The notes under the pieces: generated by a model | Database searches by the model: none | Seen by the model: the letters and a program-made list of their open reading frames with translations, nothing else | What the model was told of the DNA's origin: nothing | Made by a program: the position numbers and the translations under genes | Source of the DNA: Acidobacteriota bacterium | GTDB taxonomy: Bacteria > Acidobacteriota > Terriglobia > Acidiferrales > UBA7541 | Length of the DNA stretch: 6,014 nt | NCBI GenBank assembly: GCA_003161195.1 | Contig: PMOV01000188.1 | Span: 306 to 6,319, forward strand | Direction: 5' to 3' | Shown here: positions 1 through 5,988 of the stretch, in pieces | Numbering within the stretch: the stretch's first letter is position 1 | Layout of the letters: the number at the start of each line of letters is the position of its first letter

Positions 1-2400
1 AAATTCCGCGAAGCCGCCGGCCGCGCTCTGCTCCTGCCCAAGCGCCGGCCGGGAATGCGCGCCCCACTCTGGCAGCAGCGCAAACGCGCCGCCGACCTGC
101 TCGCCGTCGCCGCCCAATTTCCCTCCTTCCCCATGCTGCTCGAGGCCTATCGCGAATGCATTCGCGATGTTTTCGATTTGCCCGCAGCCGCTGGGATTCT
201 CGCCGCCGTGCAGCGCGGCGCCATCCGCGTCACCCACCTCGAGTCGCGGCAGCCTTCGCCCTTTGCCGCCTCGCTGCTGTTTTCCTACGTCGCCAACTAC
301 ATCTACGAAGGCGACGCCCCGCTCGCCGAGCGCCGCGCGCAAGCGCTTTCCATTGATCAGTCGCAGCTTGAAGAATTGCTCGGGGACAGCGATTTGCGCG
401 AACTGCTCGACGCCACCGCGCTCGACGAAGTGGAAGCCCGCCTGCAAGCCCTGGAACCGGAATATCGCGCGCGCCACGCTGACGGCGTGCATGATCTGTT
501 GCTAAAACTTGGCGACCTTTCCGCGGACGAAACCGCCGCCCGCAGCGAGTCCGCGGAAATTTCCGCCACCGTCTCCGACTTGACGAACTCCCGCCGCGCC
601 GTCCGCGTCCGCATCGCCGGAGCCGAGCGTTACATCCCCGCCGAATATGCTTCGCGCTATCGTGACGCCCTCGGAACGCCGCTGCCGCCCGGCCTCGCCG
701 AGGCCTTCCTCGGCCGCACGGAAGATCCCCTGCGCGAAATTCTGCGGCGTTACGCCCGCACCCACGGACCTTTCACCACTTCTGAGGTTGCCACACGCTA
801 CGGCTTGCCACCCGCCACTGTCGAGACCGCCCTCCACGCGCTGCACGCCCTCGGCAAACTGCTCGAAGGACAATTCCGCCCCGGCGGCATGCATCGCGAG
901 TGGTGCGATCCTGATGTATTGCAACTGATTCGCCGCAAAAGTCTGGCCCGCCTCCGCAGGGAAATCGAACCCGCCGAACAGCGCACCTTCGCTCGCCTCG
1001 CCGCACGCTGGCAAGGTGTCACCACCCGTCGCCGCGGCCTCGATGCCCTCCTAGACACCGTGGAAAACCTGCAAGGCGCCGCCCTGCTGGCCTCCGAACT
1101 CGAACGCGAAATTCTTCCCGCGCGCCTCGCCGACTTTCGCCCCGGCGATCTTGATACCATCCTCGCCGCCGGACAAATCGTCTGGGTCGGCCTCGAACAA
1201 GTCGGCGCTCGCGATGGTCGCGTGGCTTTATATCTCGCCGATTCGTTGCCCTTGCTCCTTCCGCCTGCGGAAGTTCGCCCTGAAACGCTGCCGCTCTCGG
1301 AAAAGGCCGGCATCATTCGCGATTTTCTTATGCGCAACGGCGCCTCATTTTTTGCCGCTGTCCACGGCGCGCTAGGCGCCGGTTTTCCCGGCGAAACGCG
1401 CGACGCCTTATGGGAATTGGTCTGGTCTGGCGCAGTTACGAACGACACCTTTCATCCGTTGCGCGATCTGCTGCGTCCTCGCGAAACGCGTCACGAGCGC
1501 GGCGCAGCTTCCGGTGCCCTGTCCGGCGATGGCGCTCCTGGTTCCCCGGAATTTCTTTGCCGGTTGCGTTCGCGCACCGCAGGCGGCGGAACAGCGCAGG
1601 GTCGTTGGTCGCTCGTCCAGCAGCACATCACCGCCCCTATCACCGTTACCCAATGGAGCGCCAACCTCGCGCAGCAACTCCTCGTGCGCCACGGCATTGT
1701 GCTGCGCGAAACCGCCAGCGCCGAAAATATCCCGCGCGGCTATCCGGCGATCTATCCCGCCCTGAAAACCATGGAAGACAGCGGATGGGTGCGCCGCGGC
1801 ATGTTTGTTGCCGGCCTTGGCGCGGCGCAATTCGCCATGCCCAGCGCCGTCGATATGCTGCGCAGCTTGCGCCCGGATCCGCCTGCGCCGGAAGCGTTGT
1901 ATCTCACCGCCACCGATCCCGCCAATCCCTACGGCGCGCTGCTCCCTTGGCCTCAAAAAGAGCCTCAGAACGAATCGGACTCGCTGCCGTCCATGTCCCG
2001 CACGCGCGGCGCCGGCGTCATCTTGATCAACGGCGAGCTGGCGGCATTTTTCCGCCGCCAAAATCCCGCGCTGCGCATCTTCCTGCCCGAATCCGAGCCG
2101 GAGCGCACCTCGTGCGCACGCGAACTCGCCAAAAAATTCGCCGAAGTCGCCATTCGTCGCCAGGGCCGCAAAACCGGCCTGCTCATCGGCGCCATCAACC
2201 ACCGCCCGGCGCGCGAACATTTTCTCGCTCGGTTTCTCGAAGAGGCCGGCTTCGTCAATACCGCGCTGGGTTTTCAGATGCGTAGACTCTCGCCTATCCC
2301 CATGCCGGAACCTACCGCCAAGGAGGACGCTGGCGACGACGCCAGCGACGACGCCAACGACCTCGACGAAAACGATCCAGAAATCTCAGGGACCGCCTGA
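1..2400 (+). CDS. lhr: Lhr-type large helicase-related protein, C-terminal part (5' partial)
   Basis: This is the 3' portion of an Lhr superfamily 2 DNA helicase gene. The frame is open from base 1, and the residues before the first ATG (base 55) already look like Lhr, so that ATG is internal. The 799 visible codons cover the end of the Lhr core and the large C-terminal region; the ATPase motifs lie upstream of the window. Recognisable Lhr blocks, in fragment numbering, are PLWQQRKRAADLL near residue 21, a winged-helix-like segment at about 241-295 (FTTSEVATRYGLPPATVE), GRWSLV at 534, GYPAIYPALKTMEDSGWVRRG at about 580-600 (only its pattern is informative), GLGAAQFAMP near 604 and TDPANPYG at 638-645. 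In the family, Lhr is a 3'-5' translocase/helicase active in DNA repair, and a uracil-DNA glycosylase activity has been reported for the E. coli C-terminal region; whether it applies here is unknown. The protein ends in an acidic tail (about 770-794). It overlaps the next gene by one base, indicating an operon. Confidence 0.93.
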   Translation, partial: KFREAAGRALLLPKRRPGMRAPLWQQRKRAADLLAVAAQFPSFPMLLEAYRECIRDVFDLPAAAGILAAVQRGAIRVTHLESRQPSPFAASLLFSYVANYIYEGDAPLAERRAQALSIDQSQLEELLGDSDLRELLDATALDEVEARLQALEPEYRARHADGVHDLLLKLGDLSADETAARSESAEISATVSDLTNSRRAVRVRIAGAERYIPAEYASRYRDALGTPLPPGLAEAFLGRTEDPLREILRRYARTHGPFTTSEVATRYGLPPATVETALHALHALGKLLEGQFRPGGMHREWCDPDVLQLIRRKSLARLRREIEPAEQRTFARLAARWQGVTTRRRGLDALLDTVENLQGAALLASELEREILPARLADFRPGDLDTILAAGQIVWVGLEQVGARDGRVALYLADSLPLLLPPAEVRPETLPLSEKAGIIRDFLMRNGASFFAAVHGALGAGFPGETRDALWELVWSGAVTNDTFHPLRDLLRPRETRHERGAASGALSGDGAPGSPEFLCRLRSRTAGGGTAQGRWSLVQQHITAPITVTQWSANLAQQLLVRHGIVLRETASAENIPRGYPAIYPALKTMEDSGWVRRGMFVAGLGAAQFAMPSAVDMLRSLRPDPPAPEALYLTATDPANPYGALLPWPQKEPQNESDSLPSMSRTRGAGVILINGELAAFFRRQNPALRIFLPESEPERTSCARELAKKFAEVAIRRQGRKTGLLIGAINHRPAREHFLARFLEEAGFVNTALGFQMRRLSPIPMPEPTAKEDAGDDASDDANDLDENDPEISGTA
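2305..2397 (+). other. Acidic low-complexity C-terminal tail of Lhr
   Basis: The last ~30 codons of lhr encode a D/E-rich segment: 12 of the 25 residues from fragment position 770 to 794 are Asp or Glu, with only one Lys. The DNA here contains a repeated GACGACGCC unit, so it could have grown by slippage. The tail follows the last conserved block (AGFVNTALGFQMRR), so it lies outside the folded domain and is probably disordered. Acidic tails on DNA-processing enzymes often mediate protein contacts or mimic DNA; that role is only an inference here. Confidence 0.7.
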
Positions 2401-2402
2401 TG
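2388..2402 (+). promoter_or_regulatory. RBS and TGATG stop-start overlap between lhr and nei2
   Basis: An AGGGA purine tract (2388-2392) lies seven bases before the ATG at 2400-2402. The lhr stop TGA (2398-2400) shares its A with this ATG. This overlap is typical of translational coupling, in which ribosomes ending lhr reinitiate on the glycosylase frame. It supports both the chosen start and the operon structure. The protein from this ATG begins MPEGDT, the expected Nei N-terminus, which fixes the start. Confidence 0.8.
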
Positions 2403-3272
2403 CCCGAAGGCGACACCATCTTCCGCGCGGCCCGCACCTTGCATCGCGCCCTCAGCGGACAAATCGTCACCGGCTTCGATAGCGTGCTCCCTAAGCTGAC
2501 GCGTGTCGATTTCGATAAGCCTCTAACGGCCCGCACCGTCGAAAAAGTCGCCTCCCATGGCAAATGGAACGTCATGCATTTTTCCGGCGACCTCATCCTT
2601 CTCACGCACATGCGCATGAGCGGCAGTTGGCACATCTACAGACCGGGCGAAACCTGGCAAATACGTCCCATCCACATGCGCATCGTGCTGAAGACGGAAA
2701 AAATTTGGGCCGTGGCCTTCCATGTTCCGGTCGCCGAATTTCACACCGCCGATACGTTGCGTCGCCGTGAAGGTTTCAGAACACTTGGCCCGGACGTACT
2801 GGCCGCTGAGTTCGACGCCAACGCGGCAGCAGCCAATCTCCGCGCTCTCGCCGATCTCGAAGTTGCTCCGGCGCTGCTCCAACAATCGACGCTCGCAGGC
2901 ATCGGAAACGTTTTCAAGTCCGAGGTTTGTTTCGCCTGCGGCGTGCATCCCTTCCGCAAAGTGTCGAGCTTGCGCGACGAAGAAATCGCCTGCCTCATGT
3001 CCACCGCGCGAAGATTCCTGCTAGCAAATGTCACCGAAGCCTCAGGCGACCAAATGGTCACTTACGCCGGCATGCGCCGCACCACTGGACGTTCCGACTT
3101 CTCCGCCAGCCTGTGGGTCTATGGCCGCAGAGGGGAAGCCTGTCGCAACTGCGGCTCGGCGATTCAGTCCTACAAGCAGGGCCTCGAAGCGCGCACCACT
3201 TTCTGGTGCCCGCAATGTCAGCTCATGAACCCGGCACAAGCGCTGCGTAAATCCGTTTCCGGCCGGGACTGA
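2400..3272 (+). CDS. nei2: Fpg/Nei family DNA glycosylase, endonuclease VIII (Nei2-like)
   Basis: This 290-aa bifunctional DNA glycosylase/AP lyase removes oxidised bases, typically pyrimidines for Nei proteins, and cleaves the strand by beta/delta elimination. The start gives MPEGDT: after Met removal the Pro is the Schiff-base nucleophile and the next Glu the second catalytic residue. HGK with K55 matches the conserved beta-clamp lysine (Lys52/53 of E. coli enzymes). The helix-two-turn-helix is at about 159-178 (LAGIGN, with N170). The C-terminal zinc finger has C248, C251, C270 and C273, with ARTT at 264-267 holding the phosphate-contacting Arg265. All key residues are present, so it should be active. 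The MPEGDT start and MRMSGSW segment (71-77) resemble the actinobacterial Nei2 group more than MutM, which favours Nei over Fpg; substrate choice cannot be read from sequence. It sits between lhr and an ATP-dependent ligase, matching the lhr-nei adjacency known in mycobacteria. Confidence 0.93.
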   Translation: MPEGDTIFRAARTLHRALSGQIVTGFDSVLPKLTRVDFDKPLTARTVEKVASHGKWNVMHFSGDLILLTHMRMSGSWHIYRPGETWQIRPIHMRIVLKTEKIWAVAFHVPVAEFHTADTLRRREGFRTLGPDVLAAEFDANAAAANLRALADLEVAPALLQQSTLAGIGNVFKSEVCFACGVHPFRKVSSLRDEEIACLMSTARRFLLANVTEASGDQMVTYAGMRRTTGRSDFSASLWVYGRRGEACRNCGSAIQSYKQGLEARTTFWCPQCQLMNPAQALRKSVSGRD

Positions 3273-3276
3273 TACC

Positions 3277-3290
3277 GGAACTCCACCATG
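3277..3290 (+). promoter_or_regulatory. Weak RBS before the ligase start
   Basis: Only 15 bases separate the nei2 stop (3270-3272) from the ligase ATG (3288). The only purine-rich match is GGAA at 3277-3280, seven bases before the ATG, which is a weak Shine-Dalgarno. Ligase translation probably depends partly on reinitiation by ribosomes finishing nei2. There is no room for a separate promoter in the gap, which supports cotranscription. Confidence 0.5.
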
Positions 3291-4919
3291 CGCAGCTTTG
3301 TGCAAACCGCCGACGCCGTCGCCGCCACCGCCAAAAAAACGGAAAAATCTCGTCTCATCGTCGAACTCTTCCGCTCGCTACCCGTTCCCGATGCCGCCCT
3401 CGCCGCCCGCTTCCTCTCCGCCCAGGCCTTTCCGCGTCATGACGAACGCACGCTCGGCGTTGGCGGAGCCCAACTCACCCGCCTCATTGCCGAACTGGCC
3501 GGCAAATCCGGCGAAAATCTCTGGAGCGACTATCGCAAGCACGGCGACCTCGGCGACATGGCCGAAGAGCTGCTCCGCGAATCGCGCAAGCAAGGAGATT
3601 TGCCGCTCAACGAAGTGGCGCGGCTTTTCGCGGACCTCGCCGCTGCACGCGCACAAGTCCAGAAGTCGGAGCGGCTCGTGCGAGCCTTCGCTCGCGCCAG
3701 CGCGGGCGACATAAAATACATCGTGAAACTGATCACCGGCGATTTGCGCATCGGCGCGAAAGAAAGCCTCGTCGAAGAGGCCATCGCTGCAACATATGAG
3801 AGGCCGTTGGCCGAAGTGCGCCGCGCCAATATGCTCACCGGCGATATCGGCGAGGTGCTCACGCTGGCGGCAGAAAATAAGTTGGCATCTGCGGCCGTAC
3901 GTCTGTTTCACCCTCTCGGATTTATGCTCGCCGCTCCCGTGGATACCGCGGATGAGCTTTTCGACGCTGCCCTCAAGGAAGCGGAAACCCCCGCGTTGCT
4001 GGTCGAGGAAAAGTACGACGGCATCCGCGCGCAAGTCCACAAAAGCCGCGACGGCAAAGTAAAAGTTTTCTCCCGCACCCTCGATGAAGTCGTGGAATTT
4101 CCCGAGCTGGACCAACCGCTCGCGGCACTGCCGGGCGAACTGATTCTCGACGGCGAAATTCTCGCGTGGCGCGGCGCGCGCCCGCTGCCCTTCACCGAAC
4201 TGCAGAAACGCCTCGGCCGCAAACGCGTCGACATGTGGATGCAGCACGACCTGCCGGTAAAATTCGTGGCCTTTGATCTTCTCTTCCAGGACGGCGCGCT
4301 TCTGCTCGACGAACCGCTTACGCAACGAAAGATCCGCCTGGATAAAATATTCGTCGGCGCGGCGGATGCACTGCGCACAACGATTCCCACCGAGTGCCGC
4401 TCCGCGCAGGAAGTGGCGCAAGCCTTCCGCAAATCGCTCGCCGCTGGCCACGAAGGCATCGTGGCCAAAGTCGCCGGTTCGCCCTACGCCCCAGGCCGCC
4501 GCGGCGGCTTCTGGTTCAAACTGAAGGAACCCTTCGCCACGCTCGACGTGGTGATCACCGCCGTCGAGTACGGCCACGGCCGGCGCCACAAAGTCCTCTC
4601 CGATTACACCTTCGCGGTCCGCAACGGCGACAACTTACTTAACATTGGCAAAGCCTATTCGGGACTCACCGACGCGGAAATTCTCGAGTACACGGAATAT
4701 TTTCTGCAGCACACCATCGAGGACCAGGGCTACCGTCGCATCGTCGAACCAAATATTGTCCTGGAAGTGGCCTTCAACAATATCCAGAAATCCAGCCGCC
4801 ACGAGAGCGGCTACGCCCTCCGCTTCCCGCGCATCGTCCGCCTGCGCGCAGACAAACCCGTCTCCGAGATCGACACCATCGCCACCGTCGCAATACTCTT
4901 CGCCCGCCAAACCCAATAA
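3288..4919 (+). CDS. ligB: ATP-dependent DNA ligase (LigB/archaeal type)
   Basis: This 543-aa enzyme seals DNA nicks through a covalent AMP-lysine intermediate using ATP. The layout is an N-terminal DNA-binding domain (about 1-210), a nucleotidyltransferase domain (about 211-413) and an OB-fold domain (about 414-543). Motif I is KYDGIR with K242 as the adenylated lysine. Motif III contains LDGE (287-290), motif IIIa VAFDLLF (327-333), motif IV EGIVAK (389-394) and motif V WFKLK (409-413). RFPR (512-515) fits motif VI, which orients the ATP phosphates. The OB fold carries the family-typical EYGHGRRHKVLSDYTFAVR region near 427-445 (GHGRR at 429-433). Length and order match mycobacterial LigB and archaeal ligases, not LigD: no polymerase or phosphoesterase domain is attached. 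All catalytic motifs are intact. It is the third gene of the lhr-nei2 operon, suggesting that it seals strands after glycosylase incision; this is inferred from position. The housekeeping replicative ligase in bacteria is the NAD-dependent LigA, so this is likely an accessory repair ligase. Confidence 0.94.
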   Translation: MRSFVQTADAVAATAKKTEKSRLIVELFRSLPVPDAALAARFLSAQAFPRHDERTLGVGGAQLTRLIAELAGKSGENLWSDYRKHGDLGDMAEELLRESRKQGDLPLNEVARLFADLAAARAQVQKSERLVRAFARASAGDIKYIVKLITGDLRIGAKESLVEEAIAATYERPLAEVRRANMLTGDIGEVLTLAAENKLASAAVRLFHPLGFMLAAPVDTADELFDAALKEAETPALLVEEKYDGIRAQVHKSRDGKVKVFSRTLDEVVEFPELDQPLAALPGELILDGEILAWRGARPLPFTELQKRLGRKRVDMWMQHDLPVKFVAFDLLFQDGALLLDEPLTQRKIRLDKIFVGAADALRTTIPTECRSAQEVAQAFRKSLAAGHEGIVAKVAGSPYAPGRRGGFWFKLKEPFATLDVVITAVEYGHGRRHKVLSDYTFAVRNGDNLLNIGKAYSGLTDAEILEYTEYFLQHTIEDQGYRRIVEPNIVLEVAFNNIQKSSRHESGYALRFPRIVRLRADKPVSEIDTIATVAILFARQTQ

Positions 4920-4977
4920 CCTGAAGCACTTACCTCACTGTCAGACTGAGCCCTCCGCTTGCGCCAAAGTTATTGGG
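4912..4977. repeat. 9-bp inverted repeat spanning the ligase stop codon
   Basis: CCCAATAAC at 4912-4920 includes the ligase stop TAA (4917-4919). It is perfectly complementary to GTTATTGGG at 4969-4977, with a 48-base loop. The RNA could fold into a stem just after the coding region, possibly a 3'-end stabilising or termination structure. No T-run follows the right arm, so a classical intrinsic terminator is not supported, and the long loop weakens the case. The base pairing is seen directly; the function is unknown. Confidence 0.4.
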
Positions 4978-5005
4978 GAGTGGGATTGGGTATACGTATG
5001 GGTAT

Positions 5006-5036
5006 TTCGTATGGTTATCAAAGGCAAGGAGTTGCG
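5006..5036 (+). repeat. Degenerate direct repeat, copy 1
   Basis: This is the first of three ~31-bp related units. It contains the core GTTATCAA (5014-5021), followed by the GGAGTT-like segment at 5028-5033. It matches copy 2 at 21 of 31 aligned positions without gaps. An 11-bp segment at its left end (CGTATGGTTAT, 5008-5018) also has a near copy just upstream (CGTATGGGTAT, 4995-5005), perhaps a truncated fourth unit. The orientation given is arbitrary. Confidence 0.55.
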
Positions 5037-5046
5037 GGCGGAGCAA

Positions 5047-5077
5047 TTCATATCGTTATCAAAATACAGGGGTTAGA
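5047..5077 (+). repeat. Degenerate direct repeat, copy 2
   Basis: The second unit starts 41 bp after copy 1 and has the invariant core GTTATCAA at 5055-5062, followed by the purine-rich CAGGGGTTAG (5067-5076). It matches copies 1 and 3 at 21 of 31 positions each. The sequences between units are not evidently related, so this is a cluster of dispersed units and not an exact tandem array. Confidence 0.55.
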
Positions 5078-5091
5078 ATTGATGGTTTTAG

Positions 5092-5105
5092 CGATGCTTG
5101 CATCG
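5092..5105. other. Small hairpin with CTTG tetraloop
   Basis: CGATG (5092-5096) pairs with CATCG (5101-5105) around the loop CTTG. It can extend outward by a G-U pair (5091/5106) and an A-U pair (5090/5107). CUUG is a known stable RNA tetraloop. The right arm overlaps the left edge of repeat copy 3. No T-run follows on either strand, so it is not a standard terminator. With a five-to-seven-pair stem it could be chance. Confidence 0.35.
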
Positions 5106-5127
5106 TTATCAAGATTAAGGACTTAGG
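5097..5127 (+). repeat. Degenerate direct repeat, copy 3
   Basis: The third unit starts 50 bp after copy 2, with the core GTTATCAA at 5105-5112 followed by AAGGACTTAGG (5117-5127). It matches copy 2 at 21 of 31 positions. Its first bases form part of the hairpin at 5092-5105. Three cores of eight identical bases within about 100 bp are unlikely by chance in GC-rich DNA. Confidence 0.55.
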
Positions 5128-5252
5128 TGTACGGCGGGGGTGGGACAGCCGTTTATCGCGTTTGCAATGAATGGGTTGCGGAAGACCTTCGCCGACGGTG
5201 CAAAAACGATGGCTTCCCTTGTTTCGCTTCCGGCCTTAACTTCCCATTTGGA

Positions 5253-5537
5253 CTAGACGTCGGCGCGCTCGGAGCCGCGGTCGTCGCGGAAAAAATAGGC
5301 GCAACCGCCAAGCACAATGGCGAAAAAGGCTGCGACTCCGGCCAGCATCGCGAACGCTCCGTAGTCCACCCGCGCGCCGGGAAAAGAGACGAAACGCTGC
5401 GACCAGATTGGCGCGTAGCCGAGAGCGTTGTGGGCAGCGGAACTTCCGGATGGCGTAGTCGTCCAAGGGGCCAGACTGCAGAGGATCGTCAGACCGACGA
5501 CAAAGGCCAACAGCGTCACGCGATAAAAGGTTTTCAA
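5253..5537 (-). CDS. Small two-helix membrane protein of unknown function
   Basis: This 94-aa protein has two hydrophobic segments, about residues 7-25 (LLAFVVGLTILCSLAPW region) and 61-83 (AFAMLAGVAAFFAIVLGG region). Basic residues lie near the N-terminus (K2, R6) and just after the second segment (R84, R87), which suggests both ends are cytoplasmic with a ~35-residue external loop. That loop contains SSAAHNALGYAPIWS (32-46), the most distinctive part. The first segment could instead be an uncleaved signal anchor. The start is TTG (5535-5537), chosen because GGAG (plus-strand CTCC at 5545-5548) sits seven bases upstream and the frame begins right before the first membrane segment. The stop is TAG. 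It lies 14 bp downstream of the 141-aa gene on the same strand, so they are likely cotranscribed. I do not recognise the family. The opposite-strand frame over this interval is judged an antisense shadow. Confidence 0.72.
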   Translation of the reverse strand: MKTFYRVTLLAFVVGLTILCSLAPWTTTPSGSSAAHNALGYAPIWSQRFVSFPGARVDYGAFAMLAGVAAFFAIVLGGCAYFFRDDRGSERADV

Positions 5538-5551
5538 GACGGGGCTCCAGT
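5538..5551 (-). promoter_or_regulatory. RBS for the TTG-started membrane protein
   Basis: The 14-base gap between the two minus-strand genes contains GGAG, read on the minus strand from 5548 to 5545, with seven bases to the TTG start at 5537-5535. This spacing is good and decides the rare TTG start, since the frame has no ATG or GTG that would keep the whole first hydrophobic segment. The gap is too short for a separate promoter. Confidence 0.6.
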
Positions 5552-5977
5552 CTAGTTGCTGTGAAACAACAGATCCTCGAGCGCCAGCCGCCGGACCTGC
5601 CAGAAATCCAGCCGTTCCTTATTCACATTCATCTGGCACTCGCCTTGATGGTTGAAGCTCAGGGTCACGTCAAACATCGGCTCACCGAGATCGTTGCGAA
5701 CCAAAATAGCGTGCTCGGCGAGCCGAAAACTCACAACCTTTTTTACATTGTTAGCTTCCAGCGTCACCGCGAAGCCATCGTCATGGTCGGCGACGGAAAA
5801 TTCGTAAACCGCGAATTTCGGACGCAAGTTGTTGCGCTTTTTTACGTCCTCTTCCACCTGCAACCGCAACGTCTTGAAAATCGCCGGAAGCGAACAGGCG
5901 AAACGCTGGCTTACCCAGTCAAACTTCGGTTGGTTGGCTTGCCCATTCTCCGCATGTTTTTCCGTGTTGTCGGCCAC
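5552..5977 (-). CDS. Hypothetical soluble protein, 141 aa
   Basis: I do not recognise this family. The 141-aa product has no signal peptide or membrane segment. Residues 1-18 are polar and probably disordered. Residues 19-48 look helical (FDWVSQRFACSLPAIF, then VEEDVKKRN). Residues 52-118 alternate hydrophobic and polar residues, as in beta strands (KFAVYEFSV, FAVTLEA, KKVVSFRL, MFDVTLSFN), and the C-terminus (122-139) is again helical (DFWQVRRLALEDLLF). It contains only two cysteines (C28, C114). The start is GTG (5977-5975), chosen for the strong Shine-Dalgarno just upstream. The stop is TAG at 5554-5552. It precedes the small membrane protein gene by 14 bp, so the two probably form an operon. 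Base composition and codon choice look like protein-coding DNA of this genome. Its promoter would be outside the window or in a longer upstream operon. Confidence 0.78.
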   Translation of the reverse strand: MADNTEKHAENGQANQPKFDWVSQRFACSLPAIFKTLRLQVEEDVKKRNNLRPKFAVYEFSVADHDDGFAVTLEANNVKKVVSFRLAEHAILVRNDLGEPMFDVTLSFNHQGECQMNVNKERLDFWQVRRLALEDLLFHSN

Positions 5978-5988
5978 ACATTCACCTC
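5978..5988 (-). promoter_or_regulatory. Strong RBS before the 141-aa gene
   Basis: On the minus strand GAGGTGA lies four bases before the GTG start (5977-5975). These seven bases are fully complementary to the anti-Shine-Dalgarno tail of 16S rRNA, the best ribosome binding site in the window. It identifies GTG as the start. An overlapping ATG one base off in phase (5981-5979) is in another frame and is too close to the site. Confidence 0.75.

Larger units (their letters stand above)
4920..5252. other. Intergenic spacer between convergent genes
   Basis: This 333-bp region separates the ligase gene (plus) from the 94-aa membrane protein gene (minus). Short open frames cross it but lack recognisable protein features, a good ribosome binding site or coding-like composition, so I call no gene. 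It is less GC-rich than its flanks, notably at 4968-5130. It contains an inverted repeat at the ligase stop, three degenerate direct repeats (5006-5127) and a small hairpin (5092-5105). The part from 5128 to 5252 shows only weak, unconvincing inverted repeats. No strong intrinsic terminator was seen on either strand. Confidence 0.75.

Noticed and set aside
1408..2285. Overlapping long frames on both strands within lhr
   Set aside because: They have Arg/Ala/Pro-rich shadow composition, while the lhr frame shows conserved family blocks through the whole interval.
2320..2326. Perfect Shine-Dalgarno-like AAGGAGG inside lhr
   Set aside because: No ATG, GTG or TTG lies at suitable spacing downstream; it is simply the Lys-Glu-Asp coding sequence.
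3333..3339. A7 run near the ligase start as a frameshift or phase-variation site
   Set aside because: It is in the wrong phase for a standard slippery heptamer, no downstream stimulatory structure was evident, and the frame is intact. Seven As is short for phase variation.
3378..4589. Long minus-strand open frame (403 aa) opposite the ligase
   Set aside because: It is an antisense shadow common in GC-rich genes; the plus-strand frame carries every ligase motif.
4645..5170. Plus-strand frames (143 aa and 65 aa) crossing the ligase 3' end and the spacer
   Set aside because: The longer one is mostly an out-of-frame shadow of the ligase, and both run through the degenerate repeats. There is no good start signal or protein-like composition.
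5132..5190. Possible terminators (5-bp ACGGC/GCCGT stem at 5131-5152; bulged GCGGAAG/CTTCGC stem near 5174-5190)
   Set aside because: The stems are short or interrupted and are not followed by a clear T-run on either strand; such structures are expected by chance in GC-rich DNA.
5127..5555. Plus-strand 142-aa open frame over the small minus-strand gene
   Set aside because: It runs antisense to the 94-aa membrane protein gene, has no clear ribosome binding site, and its sequence is compositionally odd with no recognisable feature. The minus-strand frame has good start context, membrane segments and operon spacing.
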